From: a bacterium
GTDB taxonomy: Bacteria > Patescibacteriota > Gracilibacteria > UBA1369 > PNNO01
DNA length: 64,000 nt
NCBI GenBank assembly: GCA_013824265.1
Contig: PNNO01000002.1
Span: 62,001 to 126,000 of the forward strand
Reading direction: 5' to 3'
Positions within the stretch are counted from its first letter, which is position 1; every line of letters begins with the position of its first letter. The notes below the pieces were generated by a model, which did not search any database, was not told the DNA's origin, and saw nothing but the letters and a program-made list of their open reading frames with translations. Shown piece by piece: positions 34,436 to 43,898 of this stretch. Position numbers and translations under genes: made by a program.

Positions 34436-34900
34436 ATGACAAATAAAATTCCAAAAGATAAACGTGATAAGCTTTGGACCGAGCTGGAAGGCAACATTCA
34501 AAGTAGGGGAAAGAAAAAAGATAAATCTTTTAAGTTAAGTGGTGCGTGGAAAAAATACATTCGCAAGCAGGATGGATTTAAGATATACAAAGTTGATGGC
34601 GAATGGCTTAGAAACAATATCAGTGTTGTTTTTGGCCATGGCGGACATGGATATGTTCATGAATTTATACCTTTGGACGAAATATGGGTGGACACACATC
34701 ATCAAAAAGGCTGCGAGTGTAAAAAGGTGAGAAAGGACCGCGCTCTTTCCGAAAACTGTTTTAACTCAACAGTGCTTCATGAAATCACCGAATTCCATGA
34801 AATGAAAAAAGGTAAAATATATTGGATAGGCCATAATATAGCGCTTGAAAAAGAAAAAGAGGCCGGATTTTTAAAGGATCCTTATACGGAAAGTTACTAG
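34436..34900 (+). CDS. Unknown protein with HEITE zincin-like motif
   Basis: 154 aa from ATG 34436 (MTNKIPKDKRD), immediately after the previous stop. The C-terminal segment VLHEITEFHEMKKGKIYWIG then HNIALEKEKE has an HExxE core with further His residues. It resembles small predicted metal-dependent proteins common in phages and CPR genomes. The N-terminal part is basic, and a HHQKGCECKK stretch may add metal ligands. Catalysis is not established. Confidence 0.6.
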   Translation: MTNKIPKDKRDKLWTELEGNIQSRGKKKDKSFKLSGAWKKYIRKQDGFKIYKVDGEWLRNNISVVFGHGGHGYVHEFIPLDEIWVDTHHQKGCECKKVRKDRALSENCFNSTVLHEITEFHEMKKGKIYWIGHNIALEKEKEAGFLKDPYTESY

Positions 34901-34940
34901 GTAAGTGGCACTTACTCGGTACATTGCATGTACTCAGTAC
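34901..34940. repeat. Palindrome-packed spacer between convergent genes
   Basis: The whole 40-bp gap consists of GTAAGT-ggc-ACTTAC (34901-34915) and GTACAT-tgc-ATGTAC (34919-34933), plus the direct repeat ACTCRGTAC (34914-34922 and 34932-34940). Possible bidirectional termination or 3'-end stabiliser; no long T-run follows. Confidence 0.6.
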
Positions 34941-36434
34941 CTAATAAATAAAGGACTTTTTGTACTGCACGGCTTCGGCCACGTGGTTTTTTCCTATTTC
35001 CACACAGTCTTCCAGATCGGCAATTGTCCGCGCAATTCTTATTACGCTCAAATAAGATCTTGGCGATAAATCCATTTTTTCGTTTACCAGCTTTAAGAAA
35101 TTTTTGGCTTCCATGCTAAGAAAAATCAATTTGTCGACATCTTTTAATTGAATGGAACTGTTCTTTAAACCTCTTTTTTGCTGAAGGAGCCAGGCTTTTT
35201 CCACACGCTTGCGAATTACATAAGACTTTTCGTTGGTTTGATCCAAGCCCAATTGCCTTGTCTTTATGCGTGGGACATCAATGGCCATGTCAATTCTGTC
35301 GACTATGGGGCCGGAAAGTCTTTTATAAAAAGTCTTAATTTGGTAAGGCGTGCACAAACAATTTTTTCCGGTATCGCCGTAATAACCGCATGGACAAGGA
35401 TTCATCGCGGCAATAAGCTGGAAATCCGCAGGGAGAATTCTGGTTTCACCGTGCCTTCCAAGTCTTATTAAACCTTCCTGAAGCGGCTCGCGTAAACTTT
35501 CAAGCTGGCCGTGAGAAAATTCAGCAAACTCATCAAGGAAAAGAATTCCCTTATGGGCAAGAGTAGCCTGGCCCACCTTAACCGGGTAACCACCCCCAAT
35601 TAAAGTTATCGCGGAAGTTGAATGGTGGACATGCCTAAAAGGTCTAAAGCGCATTGGCAACGAGTTTGCTTCGGCTTTATTTGCAAGAGAGTAAATCATA
35701 CTAACTTCAAGAGATTCATCCAAATCCAGGTTAGGCATTATACCGGCCGCAGCCTTTGCAAGCATTGTCTTCCCTGTCCCCGGAGACCCTATTAGAGCAA
35801 TGTGGTGTCGACCGGAAATGGCTATTTCAAGCGCTCTTTTCTGAACCTGATGCCCATATATTTCATCCATGTCTATTCCGGAAAATTTTTTCCTCACAGG
35901 TATTTTTGCTTCACACTTATGCAAATCACCGGCGCCATACAAAATTTGTATAGCTTCCTTTAAAGTTTTTGCGGGATGGATTTTTATCCCCCCTATAAAA
36001 GAGGCTTCGTCAAAATTATCAAACGGAATAACAATATCTTTAAAGCCACTTTGTTTGGCAAAATTCACCAAAGCAAAAGCACCCGGCACGGCCCTAAGCC
36101 CTCCGTCGAGGGTAAGTTCCCCAATACAAAATATTTTATCAAACTTAATTTCCTGAATTTGGCCGGAAGCCTGAAGTATACTTAAAGCTATTGGAAGATC
36201 AAAAAGCGAACCGTGTTTTTTTATGTGCGCAGGGGAAAGATTTATAACCATTCTCCTTAAAGGATACGTATATCCGGTTCTTTTTATTGCCGGCCTCACT
36301 CTCTCCCTTGCTTCCTTAATTGAAGCATCTCCAAGTCCGACTATCGAACAAGCCGGAAGCCCATGAGCGACATCGGCCTCTATGCGAGTAAGTGTTAAAT
36401 GTAAGCCATCAATAGCGGCGGAAAAAAGTTGCAT
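34941..36434 (-). CDS. comM: ComM/YifB-family Mg-chelatase-like AAA+ ATPase
   Basis: 497 aa. Order: N-terminal ChlI-like domain (GLPACSIVGLGDASIKEARE), AAA+ core with Walker A GSPGTGKTMLAKAAAG and Walker B LFLDEFAEF, a zinc-type cluster region CPCGYYGDTGKNCLC, and C-terminal Mg_chelatase_C. ComM is a hexameric helicase promoting branch migration in natural transformation. That fits with comEC-like genes but does not prove competence. Confidence 0.95.
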   Translation of the reverse strand: MQLFSAAIDGLHLTLTRIEADVAHGLPACSIVGLGDASIKEARERVRPAIKRTGYTYPLRRMVINLSPAHIKKHGSLFDLPIALSILQASGQIQEIKFDKIFCIGELTLDGGLRAVPGAFALVNFAKQSGFKDIVIPFDNFDEASFIGGIKIHPAKTLKEAIQILYGAGDLHKCEAKIPVRKKFSGIDMDEIYGHQVQKRALEIAISGRHHIALIGSPGTGKTMLAKAAAGIMPNLDLDESLEVSMIYSLANKAEANSLPMRFRPFRHVHHSTSAITLIGGGYPVKVGQATLAHKGILFLDEFAEFSHGQLESLREPLQEGLIRLGRHGETRILPADFQLIAAMNPCPCGYYGDTGKNCLCTPYQIKTFYKRLSGPIVDRIDMAIDVPRIKTRQLGLDQTNEKSYVIRKRVEKAWLLQQKRGLKNSSIQLKDVDKLIFLSMEAKNFLKLVNEKMDLSPRSYLSVIRIARTIADLEDCVEIGKNHVAEAVQYKKSFIY

Positions 36435-36499
36435 GAGAAAAATTTACAGTGCCCTAATTAAAGCATGACAAATTAAAATTTTTCTAAATTTTTCCTAAA

Positions 36500-37786
36500 T
36501 TATTCTGCAACCTTCACATCAAAATATTGCTCACCAACAAGCATTCTTATAATTGCTCCGGAATCATTTGCTTCAATTTTTTCCGGCACTCCGGGAATAA
36601 CATTTGATAATTCGAGAACCAAATAGGTTTGCTTATCCTGCAAATCAAACACATGCAGACTTATTAAACTTTGTTCAACCAGATCATCAACGGTTAAAGT
36701 TTCGTCGTCTTTAAAATCGGAAAAATATGGTCTTGTGGAACCGCTTAATGAATATTTCTCGGTGGAAACAAAATAAAATTTACCGCCCGGTGCCGAAGTA
36801 ATAAGCCTTGGGAATGCATTAAAATTAAGCATTTCAACTTTTTTGTTTTGCGCGTCCATAAGCCAAAGAACAGGCGCGGACTCTTTATCCGCTTTCCCGC
36901 TAAAAATATAGTAATTCCCGTCATCGGACCATTGGCCTTTTTGAATTGCGTATCCTTCAAAAACATTTGTGCGCGACTTGTCCTCCATGTTTATGGCGTA
37001 CAAAATATGAAGATCCGAAGTGGTATCCGTAAGCGCAAGATACTTCTCGTCTTTGGAAACAGACAGTGAATATTTGTCGACATTTCTTAAAAAATAAACA
37101 TTTTTTTCGGCCACCCCGGTAGACAAATCAACCCTTAGAAGAGCGTCTTTTTTTGAAGCATCATCGTACGCAATTGAGTAAATGGCTCCCTCAACATTAT
37201 TCCAAGCAACCGAATAAGCATCTTTTAAAATTTCAATCGGGCTTTGTTCAAACGTATCGGTTTTATAGTAAGAAACGGCTTCATCTTCAAATAAAATAGC
37301 ACCATTCCCGGAAGGAGAAAACTCAATATTGTTTATTTGCTTCGGCATTTTCTGCAATAAATACCCATCCTGAATCATATGAAAAAGCGACACGTCCAAA
37401 AGCTTGTCGTCGTATTTTGAATAGCCAACCGGCAAACTTATTTTTGGGTAATCAACCCCTGTTAAAGGCTTTGCCTCAAAAACAGCATCGTAAGAAACAA
37501 GCACTATTTTGCCACGCTGGATAGAAACGGAACCGGACTCGTCGGTGTATCCTTCTTTTGAAATTGTATATGAATACTCCCTTGCCCTAAACGAATATGA
37601 ACACTGCATTTCAAGACAAGTGTAATCTTGGCCGTTTATGGAAAGTGAAAAAGGAGGAACCCCCTCAACTATAATCTGTCCGTTGTTAAAAAAGAAAAGC
37701 CAAATCGCGTAAAAAGCCCCAATCAAGGGTATTAATACCAAAATTGCAAAGCCCAAAAGTCTATTTTTATCCATTGTCATTTCCAT
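36500..37786 (-). CDS. Membrane-anchored PEGA-domain, beta-propeller-like protein
   Basis: 428 aa. One N-terminal transmembrane helix (~10-33), then a PEGA domain (~38-105, VPPFSLSINGQDY with paired Cys in CLEMQCSY), then repeats resembling TolB/WD40 blades (~130-400; SVAWNNVEGAIYSIAYDD, GQWSDDGNYYIFSGKAD). It should be an extracytoplasmic binding scaffold. It is separated from yraN by 12 bp in the same direction. Confidence 0.75.
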   Translation of the reverse strand: MEMTMDKNRLLGFAILVLIPLIGAFYAIWLFFFNNGQIIVEGVPPFSLSINGQDYTCLEMQCSYSFRAREYSYTISKEGYTDESGSVSIQRGKIVLVSYDAVFEAKPLTGVDYPKISLPVGYSKYDDKLLDVSLFHMIQDGYLLQKMPKQINNIEFSPSGNGAILFEDEAVSYYKTDTFEQSPIEILKDAYSVAWNNVEGAIYSIAYDDASKKDALLRVDLSTGVAEKNVYFLRNVDKYSLSVSKDEKYLALTDTTSDLHILYAINMEDKSRTNVFEGYAIQKGQWSDDGNYYIFSGKADKESAPVLWLMDAQNKKVEMLNFNAFPRLITSAPGGKFYFVSTEKYSLSGSTRPYFSDFKDDETLTVDDLVEQSLISLHVFDLQDKQTYLVLELSNVIPGVPEKIEANDSGAIIRMLVGEQYFDVKVAE

Positions 37787-37798
37787 AAAAAATTCACC

Positions 37799-38152
37799 TT
37801 AAAAATTAACATTACTATAATGCCTTATATCCTCAACTTCATCAAAGGAATTCATAATAATGGCGATCAAATCAACCCGCCAAAGTCCGCGATATTTTGA
37901 CCTGTAAACATATTGCCAGGCCGATTTAAGCAAAAGTCTGTATTTATAAACCGTAAATGAATCTTCCGGATGCCCGCAAGCAAGACTCTTGCGGGTTTTA
38001 ACTTCAACAAAAACAAGAGTACTATTTTTGTGCGCCACGATGTCAATTTCGCCATAGCGCGTATACAAATTTTGATGAATTACGCGATATCCGTTTTTTT
38101 GCAAAAACATCGCAGCATAATCCTCGCCTTTTTTTCCTATTATTCGCTTCAT
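37799..38152 (-). CDS. yraN: YraN/UPF0102 family endonuclease-like protein
   Basis: 117 aa, full length. The restriction-endonuclease-like core is visible: GKKGEDYAAMFLQKNGY, RYGEIDIVAHKNSTLVFVEV with the D...ExK arrangement (VEVKTRKS). Function of the family is unsettled; a role in DNA processing is assumed. Confidence 0.92.
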   Translation of the reverse strand: MKRIIGKKGEDYAAMFLQKNGYRVIHQNLYTRYGEIDIVAHKNSTLVFVEVKTRKSLACGHPEDSFTVYKYRLLLKSAWQYVYRSKYRGLWRVDLIAIIMNSFDEVEDIRHYSNVNF

Positions 38153-38247
38153 AGAGCCAGCCTAGCATACAAAGATAAACAAAACATAAAAATATTTTGA
38201 AATTTTTATTTTTGAGCGTATGATAAAAATCCTTTTATTTCCATTGA

Positions 38248-39630
38248 TTGAACATGGGCAACAATCAAGACATGTCACACGTTCCTCCACACAGTTTGGA
38301 GGCCGAAAAGTCAACGCTTGGAGCGCTGCTTATAGACAAGGATGCAATTATTAAAATTGCCGATTTGGTAACCGCAGAGGACTTTTATCATGAAAAACAT
38401 GCTTCGATTTACAGGACAATAATCGAACTTTTTGAGAAGAGACAGCCAATTGATGTACTTACGGTCACGTCTCTTTTGGAAGACAAAAAGGAGCTTGATA
38501 TGATCGGAGGAGCTTCTTATATAGCCGATCTAACCTCGGAAGTCCCTACAGCTTCACATATTTTCCAGTATGGAACCATTGTTAAGCAAAAAGCTATTTT
38601 AAGAAAACTTTTAAAAGCCGGTGACACGATTGTGGGGCTTGGATACAAGGAAACAGAGGAAATAGAAGATCTTTTGGAAGAGGCTGAAAAGGCTTTATTT
38701 AGTGTATCTCAGACATTTATTAAAGATAGGTTTGTTCACGTTAAAGACGTTTTGAGCCAAACTTACGAAAAACTTGCCGATTTACATGATCCTGACAGCA
38801 AAGAAAAATATAGAGGAATTCCAACAGGATTTAGGGACCTTGATAACCTGTTATCGGGCATGCAGCCTTCGGATTTGGTAATTATTGCCGCACGACCTTC
38901 AATGGGAAAAACCGCTTTTGCTCTTAATATAGCGCAAAATGTGGCACGTAATAATAAATCTGTTGGAATGATTTCACTTGAAATGTCAAAAGAGCAGCTT
39001 GTGGAACGTATGTTCTGTTCTCTTCTTGGGGTTGATTCCTGGAAAATGAGAACCGGAAAACTTACAGACGAGGACTTTGGAAGAATCGGCGGAATTATGG
39101 ATGAGTTAAATTCAATGAAGTTTTATATAGATGATTCAATCGGAGGATCCATAACGGAACTTAAATCGAAAGCACGCAGACTACAGATGGAAAACGGCCT
39201 TGATATGCTGATTGTCGACTATCTTCAACTTATGTCTAACGGGAAATCTTCAGGTAATATGTCTAACCGCGTACAGGAAATTTCCGATATATCGAGAGCA
39301 TTAAAAGGACTTGCCAGAGAGCTTAGAATCCCGGTTATCGCTCTTTCTCAGCTATCACGCGCCGTGGAGCTTAGACCTAGTAAAGTGCCACAGTTATCCG
39401 ATCTTCGTGAATCCGGAGCCATTGAGCAAGATGCTGACGTTGTAATGATGCTTTATCGTGAAGATTATTACGAAGAAGATTCCGACAGAGCCGGAATTAC
39501 CGATATCTATATTAGAAAGCACAGAAACGGACCTACCGGAAGAATTGAACTTGGCTTTAAAAAAGAACAGATGAAATTTGTCAGTCTGGACAAACAAAGA
39601 AAAGCCGAGGAATACGCAATGGAGGTTTAA
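38248..39630 (+). CDS. dnaB: Replicative DNA helicase DnaB
   Basis: 460 aa, full length. N-terminal helical domain (~10-110), linker, RecA-like ATPase with Walker A ARPSMGKTAFALN, SLEMSKEQLVERM and the DnaB4 motif LRESGAIEQDADVVMMLYR. No intein is present although DnaB is a common intein site. It precedes lysS by ~60 bp in the same direction. Confidence 0.97.
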   Translation: MNMGNNQDMSHVPPHSLEAEKSTLGALLIDKDAIIKIADLVTAEDFYHEKHASIYRTIIELFEKRQPIDVLTVTSLLEDKKELDMIGGASYIADLTSEVPTASHIFQYGTIVKQKAILRKLLKAGDTIVGLGYKETEEIEDLLEEAEKALFSVSQTFIKDRFVHVKDVLSQTYEKLADLHDPDSKEKYRGIPTGFRDLDNLLSGMQPSDLVIIAARPSMGKTAFALNIAQNVARNNKSVGMISLEMSKEQLVERMFCSLLGVDSWKMRTGKLTDEDFGRIGGIMDELNSMKFYIDDSIGGSITELKSKARRLQMENGLDMLIVDYLQLMSNGKSSGNMSNRVQEISDISRALKGLARELRIPVIALSQLSRAVELRPSKVPQLSDLRESGAIEQDADVVMMLYREDYYEEDSDRAGITDIYIRKHRNGPTGRIELGFKKEQMKFVSLDKQRKAEEYAMEV

Positions 39631-39691
39631 TTCCTCTTTTAGAATAGGCTTATTTATTGTACAGTATTTAACGAATTAATAGCCTTTTACC

Positions 39692-41224
39692 ATGAATGAA
39701 GAAATTCAAATTAAAGACGCGTCAAATGAATATAATGACCGGCTTGATAAGCTCAAAGCAATAAGGGAAATGGGGATAAACCCTTATCCGGACAGCTATG
39801 AAAGAACTCACAAAGCTGTTGAAGCCAAGAATCTTGGTGAAGAAAAAGGCGTTAGAGAAACCGAAGAAATAATGGCAAAACCAAATGCCGAAATAAAAAT
39901 TTGCGGCAGACTTGTGGCTTTTAGAGATCATGGGAACATTAGTTTTGGGCAGATTCAGGATAATTCGGGCCGAATCCAGATTTGTTTTATGAAAAATGTT
40001 GTCGGAGCTGACACATATAAGTTTCTAAAGAAAATAGATGTTGCGGATTTCCTTGGATGTCAGGGAGAACTTTTTAAGACAAAGCACGGAGAGGTTACTT
40101 TGCTTGTTACCGAGTATACCCTTCTTTCCAAGACTCTTAGGCCTCTTCCTGAGAAATTTCACGGGTTAAAAGACCAGGAAACACAGTACAGACAAAGATA
40201 TTTGGATCTTGTGACAAACGAAGACGTTAAAAAAAGATTTCAGTTTAGATCGGATTTCATAAGATATCTTCGCGAGTTTTACTGGAAAAACGAATTCAGC
40301 GAGATTGAATGTCCGGTTTTGGCTTCATCGGCTTCCGGCGCTTTGGCAAAACCTTTTGTAACTCACCATGAGGCGCTTGATCATGATTTTTTCCTTAGAA
40401 TAGCAATTGAAACTTATCAAAAGGAAGCTATCGGAGGAGGTTTTGAAAGAGTTTTTGAAATCGGAAAAGTGTTTAGAAATGAAGGAATGGATCCGTCTCA
40501 CCTTCAGGAGTTTACGATGAACGAATTTTACGCGGCATACTGGAATTATGAGAAATTAATGAAGTTTACCGAAGAAATGTTTGAGTTCCTTTTAACAAAA
40601 ACAAAGGGAACTTTGGAAATAGAAATCGCCGACAGAGAAGGGAAAATGACAAAAGTGAATTTTAAAACTCCATGGGAAAAAATAAGCATGAGAGATTTGA
40701 TTAAGCGTGATTGCGGGATAGATATAAACGAACAAAAGACAGAAAAAGACCTTCTTAAAGCCATAAAAGCAAAGAAGATAATAATCGAAGATGCGGAAAA
40801 ACTTGGACGCGGAAATCTTATCGACAACCTTTATAAGAAGGTATCAAGGCCGAATATTGTTGGCCCTCTATTCTTAATTCAGCACCCTACCGACCTTTCG
40901 CCACTTGCCAGAAGAAACGATGAAAATCCGGAAATAGTGGACAGATTCCAGGTAATTGTAAATGGCTGGGAAATAGTAAATGCGTACTCGGAGCTTGTAG
41001 ATCCACTTGAACAGGCAAAGGCGTTTAAACAGCAGTCTCAGGCCCAGGAAAGAGGAGATGAAGAAGCCCACGGAAAGGATGACGAATTTGTTCAGGCAAT
41101 GGAACACGGATTCCCTCCGATAGCCGGATGGGGTATGGGAATAGACAGAATATTGGCGCTTTTAACACAGCAGGATAACTTAAAAGATGTTGTATTGTTC
41201 CCATTAATGCGGCCTTTAGAGTAA
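39692..41224 (+). CDS. lysS: Lysyl-tRNA synthetase, class II
   Basis: 510 aa. N-terminal OB-fold anticodon domain (~60-180), then class II core with motif 2 FRNEGMDPSHLQEFTMNE and motif 3 GWGMGIDRILALL. Charges tRNA-Lys. The gap to the next gene is only 3 bp. Confidence 0.97.
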   Translation: MNEEIQIKDASNEYNDRLDKLKAIREMGINPYPDSYERTHKAVEAKNLGEEKGVRETEEIMAKPNAEIKICGRLVAFRDHGNISFGQIQDNSGRIQICFMKNVVGADTYKFLKKIDVADFLGCQGELFKTKHGEVTLLVTEYTLLSKTLRPLPEKFHGLKDQETQYRQRYLDLVTNEDVKKRFQFRSDFIRYLREFYWKNEFSEIECPVLASSASGALAKPFVTHHEALDHDFFLRIAIETYQKEAIGGGFERVFEIGKVFRNEGMDPSHLQEFTMNEFYAAYWNYEKLMKFTEEMFEFLLTKTKGTLEIEIADREGKMTKVNFKTPWEKISMRDLIKRDCGIDINEQKTEKDLLKAIKAKKIIIEDAEKLGRGNLIDNLYKKVSRPNIVGPLFLIQHPTDLSPLARRNDENPEIVDRFQVIVNGWEIVNAYSELVDPLEQAKAFKQQSQAQERGDEEAHGKDDEFVQAMEHGFPPIAGWGMGIDRILALLTQQDNLKDVVLFPLMRPLE

Positions 41225-41227
41225 GTT

Positions 41228-42550
41228 ATGAAAAATGAAAATATAAAAAAATGGCTAAGGCGGGGAGGCCTAACTCTGGCTTTTGCGGTTCTTTTTGTTT
41301 TTCTTTATGTCCTTTCCGCATTAAGCGGATTAAGGTTTTTTATACCGCATTATTTAACAATTGCGGGAGGGCCTTTTGAATCCAAATCGTATCTTGTGAT
41401 TCTGCAAAACAATAATGAATTAAGGCCTGCCGGAGGAAGAATTATTGCTTACGGTAAGATAACTTTCAACAACGGACTTTTTGGGGATATAGAGTTAAGC
41501 AACCCGGACGAAGCGCTTACAAATCATGAATATATTGACGCTCCATACCCAATGGAAGAGCTTCTTTGGGATGAATCGTACAAAGGATATACTTTTTTTG
41601 ATGCCAACTTTAATCCTGATTTCGAAAAGACTGTAAATGACCTCTTGGGTATGTACAAACTTACTCATCCGGACGTTGAATTTGATGGAGCAATAGGCTT
41701 AAACATAAATGTCTTAAAAGATATTATTGATATAACCGGCAACGTAAAAGTCGGGGACGAGGTTATAACTTCATCGAATATTTTTGAAAAACTTGAAAAT
41801 TCCGATGACACAACTTTACGCGCAATAGGGCGCAGCGTTATTTTCAAATCATCCTGGTCATTTGTTTCGTGGCGGGACCTAAGCGATATGTTTGTAAAAA
41901 ATCTTAATGAAAAACATATTCAGCTTTATTCTTTTAACAAAAATTTTCAGAAAAAACTTGCAGAAAAGAATTGGAGCGGCAAATGGCCAACAGAATTCAA
42001 AGGTGATTTTTTGGCTGCAATCGAAGCCAATTTCGGGAAAAATCAAATAAATAAATATATATACAGGGCTCTTAATTACAGGCTTTATTTGTGTGATCCA
42101 AAAACCGATAAATACTGCGAATATATGGGAAAAGTAGCCTATACAATAGAACACGTCGACAGGGCTCCGGAAGCTGAAAAATACACCGGGTATATACGGT
42201 TTTATTTCCCGAAAAAAACAAGCTTAAAAAGCTCGAATACTTTTGTAAATTACGAAAACAATGAGGATTATTTTGTAGTTGGAACAATAGTTTCGCTTAA
42301 TCCGGGAGAAAGAAAAACAATAGAAATGACCGTTGAACTTCCGGAAACAATTTTCGATCAAGAAACTTACAGCCTGTATATCCCAAAACAATCCGGAACT
42401 TCAGGAGATTCATATTCAGTTATTATTGAAACACCAACCGGAACCGAAATTAAAAGTAGGTCCTTTGATGTTCACGAGAATATAGCAAGTTGGCAGGGAG
42501 CGCTTTCGAAGGACAAAACTTTAAGCTTATCAGTAACAAAGCCGCTTTGA
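41228..42550 (+). CDS. DUF4012-domain membrane protein
   Basis: 440 aa with an N-terminal transmembrane helix (~17-37) and a DUF4012 outer domain marked by LVILQNNNELRPAGGRIIAYG. The family is common in CPR and Actinobacteria near polysaccharide genes and is related to LytR-CpsA-Psr-type surface biology, but its reaction is unknown. It is followed by an O-antigen-ligase-like gene with overlapping TTGA stop/start, suggesting joint action in surface glycan assembly. Confidence 0.85.
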   Translation: MKNENIKKWLRRGGLTLAFAVLFVFLYVLSALSGLRFFIPHYLTIAGGPFESKSYLVILQNNNELRPAGGRIIAYGKITFNNGLFGDIELSNPDEALTNHEYIDAPYPMEELLWDESYKGYTFFDANFNPDFEKTVNDLLGMYKLTHPDVEFDGAIGLNINVLKDIIDITGNVKVGDEVITSSNIFEKLENSDDTTLRAIGRSVIFKSSWSFVSWRDLSDMFVKNLNEKHIQLYSFNKNFQKKLAEKNWSGKWPTEFKGDFLAAIEANFGKNQINKYIYRALNYRLYLCDPKTDKYCEYMGKVAYTIEHVDRAPEAEKYTGYIRFYFPKKTSLKSSNTFVNYENNEDYFVVGTIVSLNPGERKTIEMTVELPETIFDQETYSLYIPKQSGTSGDSYSVIIETPTGTEIKSRSFDVHENIASWQGALSKDKTLSLSVTKPL

Positions 42551-43869
42551 TAAAAAACTGGGCAACTTTTATAAACAAACTGCTTTTTTATTTAAGCCCA
42601 TGGGTGATCCTTTTTAGCCTATATAGACACAATTTTCAGCAATTTTTCCCATATGATCCTATCTTAAAAGGTCCGCAATTTTTCGATTTTTTTGCGGTTA
42701 TGGACGGATACATTCTTATAATGATCGTGTTTTTTACGGCAGGCGTTTTGTCTGGTTTAATTAAGGCAAATTTTAAAAAGATACCGGTTGAACTTTGGAT
42801 AGCCGCGCTTCTTCTTTTGGGAGCCGGTATTTTGCAGATTTATTTTCAGCCACCAATTGAGCCGATTTTATCCACTCCTTTTGAGTATTTTAAACAGCTT
42901 ATTATTTATCCTCTGGTTTTTGTTTTTATAGGCATGACCACTTTAAACAAAAACTCCGTAAAGCCTTTTGTATACAGTTATTTGGCTATGGTGTGCGTTT
43001 TTAGCATCGGGTCACTCTTCCAATTTTTTACAAACCACTTCCCGGGAGCCACTCTGGATTTTACCGGCAGGCTTGTATGGCCATTCATAGATTTTTTGAC
43101 TCTTGATGTAGCCAGCGCAAACTGGACGGCCTTCTTTGCCGTACCGGCCGTAGTAATTTCTTTTGCCGGAATAATAAAAATGCTTCTCCAAAAGAAGTTT
43201 CATCCAAAAATTATTTTCTTCGGATTAACTTTTATTTTATCAGGAACAATTGTCTACTTAACCCAGTCTTATGGGGCTTACGCAGGCCTTTTTATTGCTT
43301 TCGCCCTTTATCTTTACAAGGCTTTGCCGATTAAAAAATTCTTTGCAGCGCTTGTGATATTGCTTTTGCTTGGAGGCGGGATGTATATGGTTCAGAAAAA
43401 TTCTTACAAGTTTAAACTTATGGAAGGTTCAGTTACGACAAGATTCGATAATTCGGTTACAAGCCGCGGAGATATAATGAAAATGAACCTGCATATAATA
43501 ACCACCAATACTTGGCTTGGTGTAGGGTTTAATCAATATCAAAGCTATTTTGCAAAAAATCATGAAGAAGTTCTGGGGCACAAATATGGAGAAGAGAACT
43601 ATCCTCCACACGCTCACAATTTTTTCCTGAGCTTCTGGACAACCATGGGCGTATTTGGATTCCTTGGAATACTCACCCTTATAATTGGCTTATTTGTAAG
43701 ATACAGATTAAATCCGTCTTTGCCGGCTCAATTTGTAATCGCGGCAGTCATGACTCACGGCCTTATAGATTCCTTTTACTGGACCCGTGAAATAGCTTAT
43801 ACATTCTGGATAATAATTTTGTTTGTATATTTGTATAAAGATTCGTATTCTAGTAGAGACGAGCTCTAG
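42547..43869 (+). CDS. O-antigen ligase/polymerase-like (Wzy_C) membrane protein
   Basis: About 440 aa, ~11-12 transmembrane helices, with the long outer loop and signature GVGFNQYQSYFAKN...HAHNFFLSFWTTMG of the WaaL/Wzy family (His-rich PPHAHN motif). I choose TTG at 42547, overlapping the upstream stop as TTGA; the frame is also open to a TTG at 42490. Likely joins glycan to a surface acceptor or polymerises repeat units. A TuaE-type teichuronic role is possible. Confidence 0.85.
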   Translation: MIKNWATFINKLLFYLSPWVILFSLYRHNFQQFFPYDPILKGPQFFDFFAVMDGYILIMIVFFTAGVLSGLIKANFKKIPVELWIAALLLLGAGILQIYFQPPIEPILSTPFEYFKQLIIYPLVFVFIGMTTLNKNSVKPFVYSYLAMVCVFSIGSLFQFFTNHFPGATLDFTGRLVWPFIDFLTLDVASANWTAFFAVPAVVISFAGIIKMLLQKKFHPKIIFFGLTFILSGTIVYLTQSYGAYAGLFIAFALYLYKALPIKKFFAALVILLLLGGGMYMVQKNSYKFKLMEGSVTTRFDNSVTSRGDIMKMNLHIITTNTWLGVGFNQYQSYFAKNHEEVLGHKYGEENYPPHAHNFFLSFWTTMGVFGFLGILTLIIGLFVRYRLNPSLPAQFVIAAVMTHGLIDSFYWTREIAYTFWIIILFVYLYKDSYSSRDEL

Positions 43870-43898
43870 TGAGCACTTGTTTAAAAATTAATTAACAT

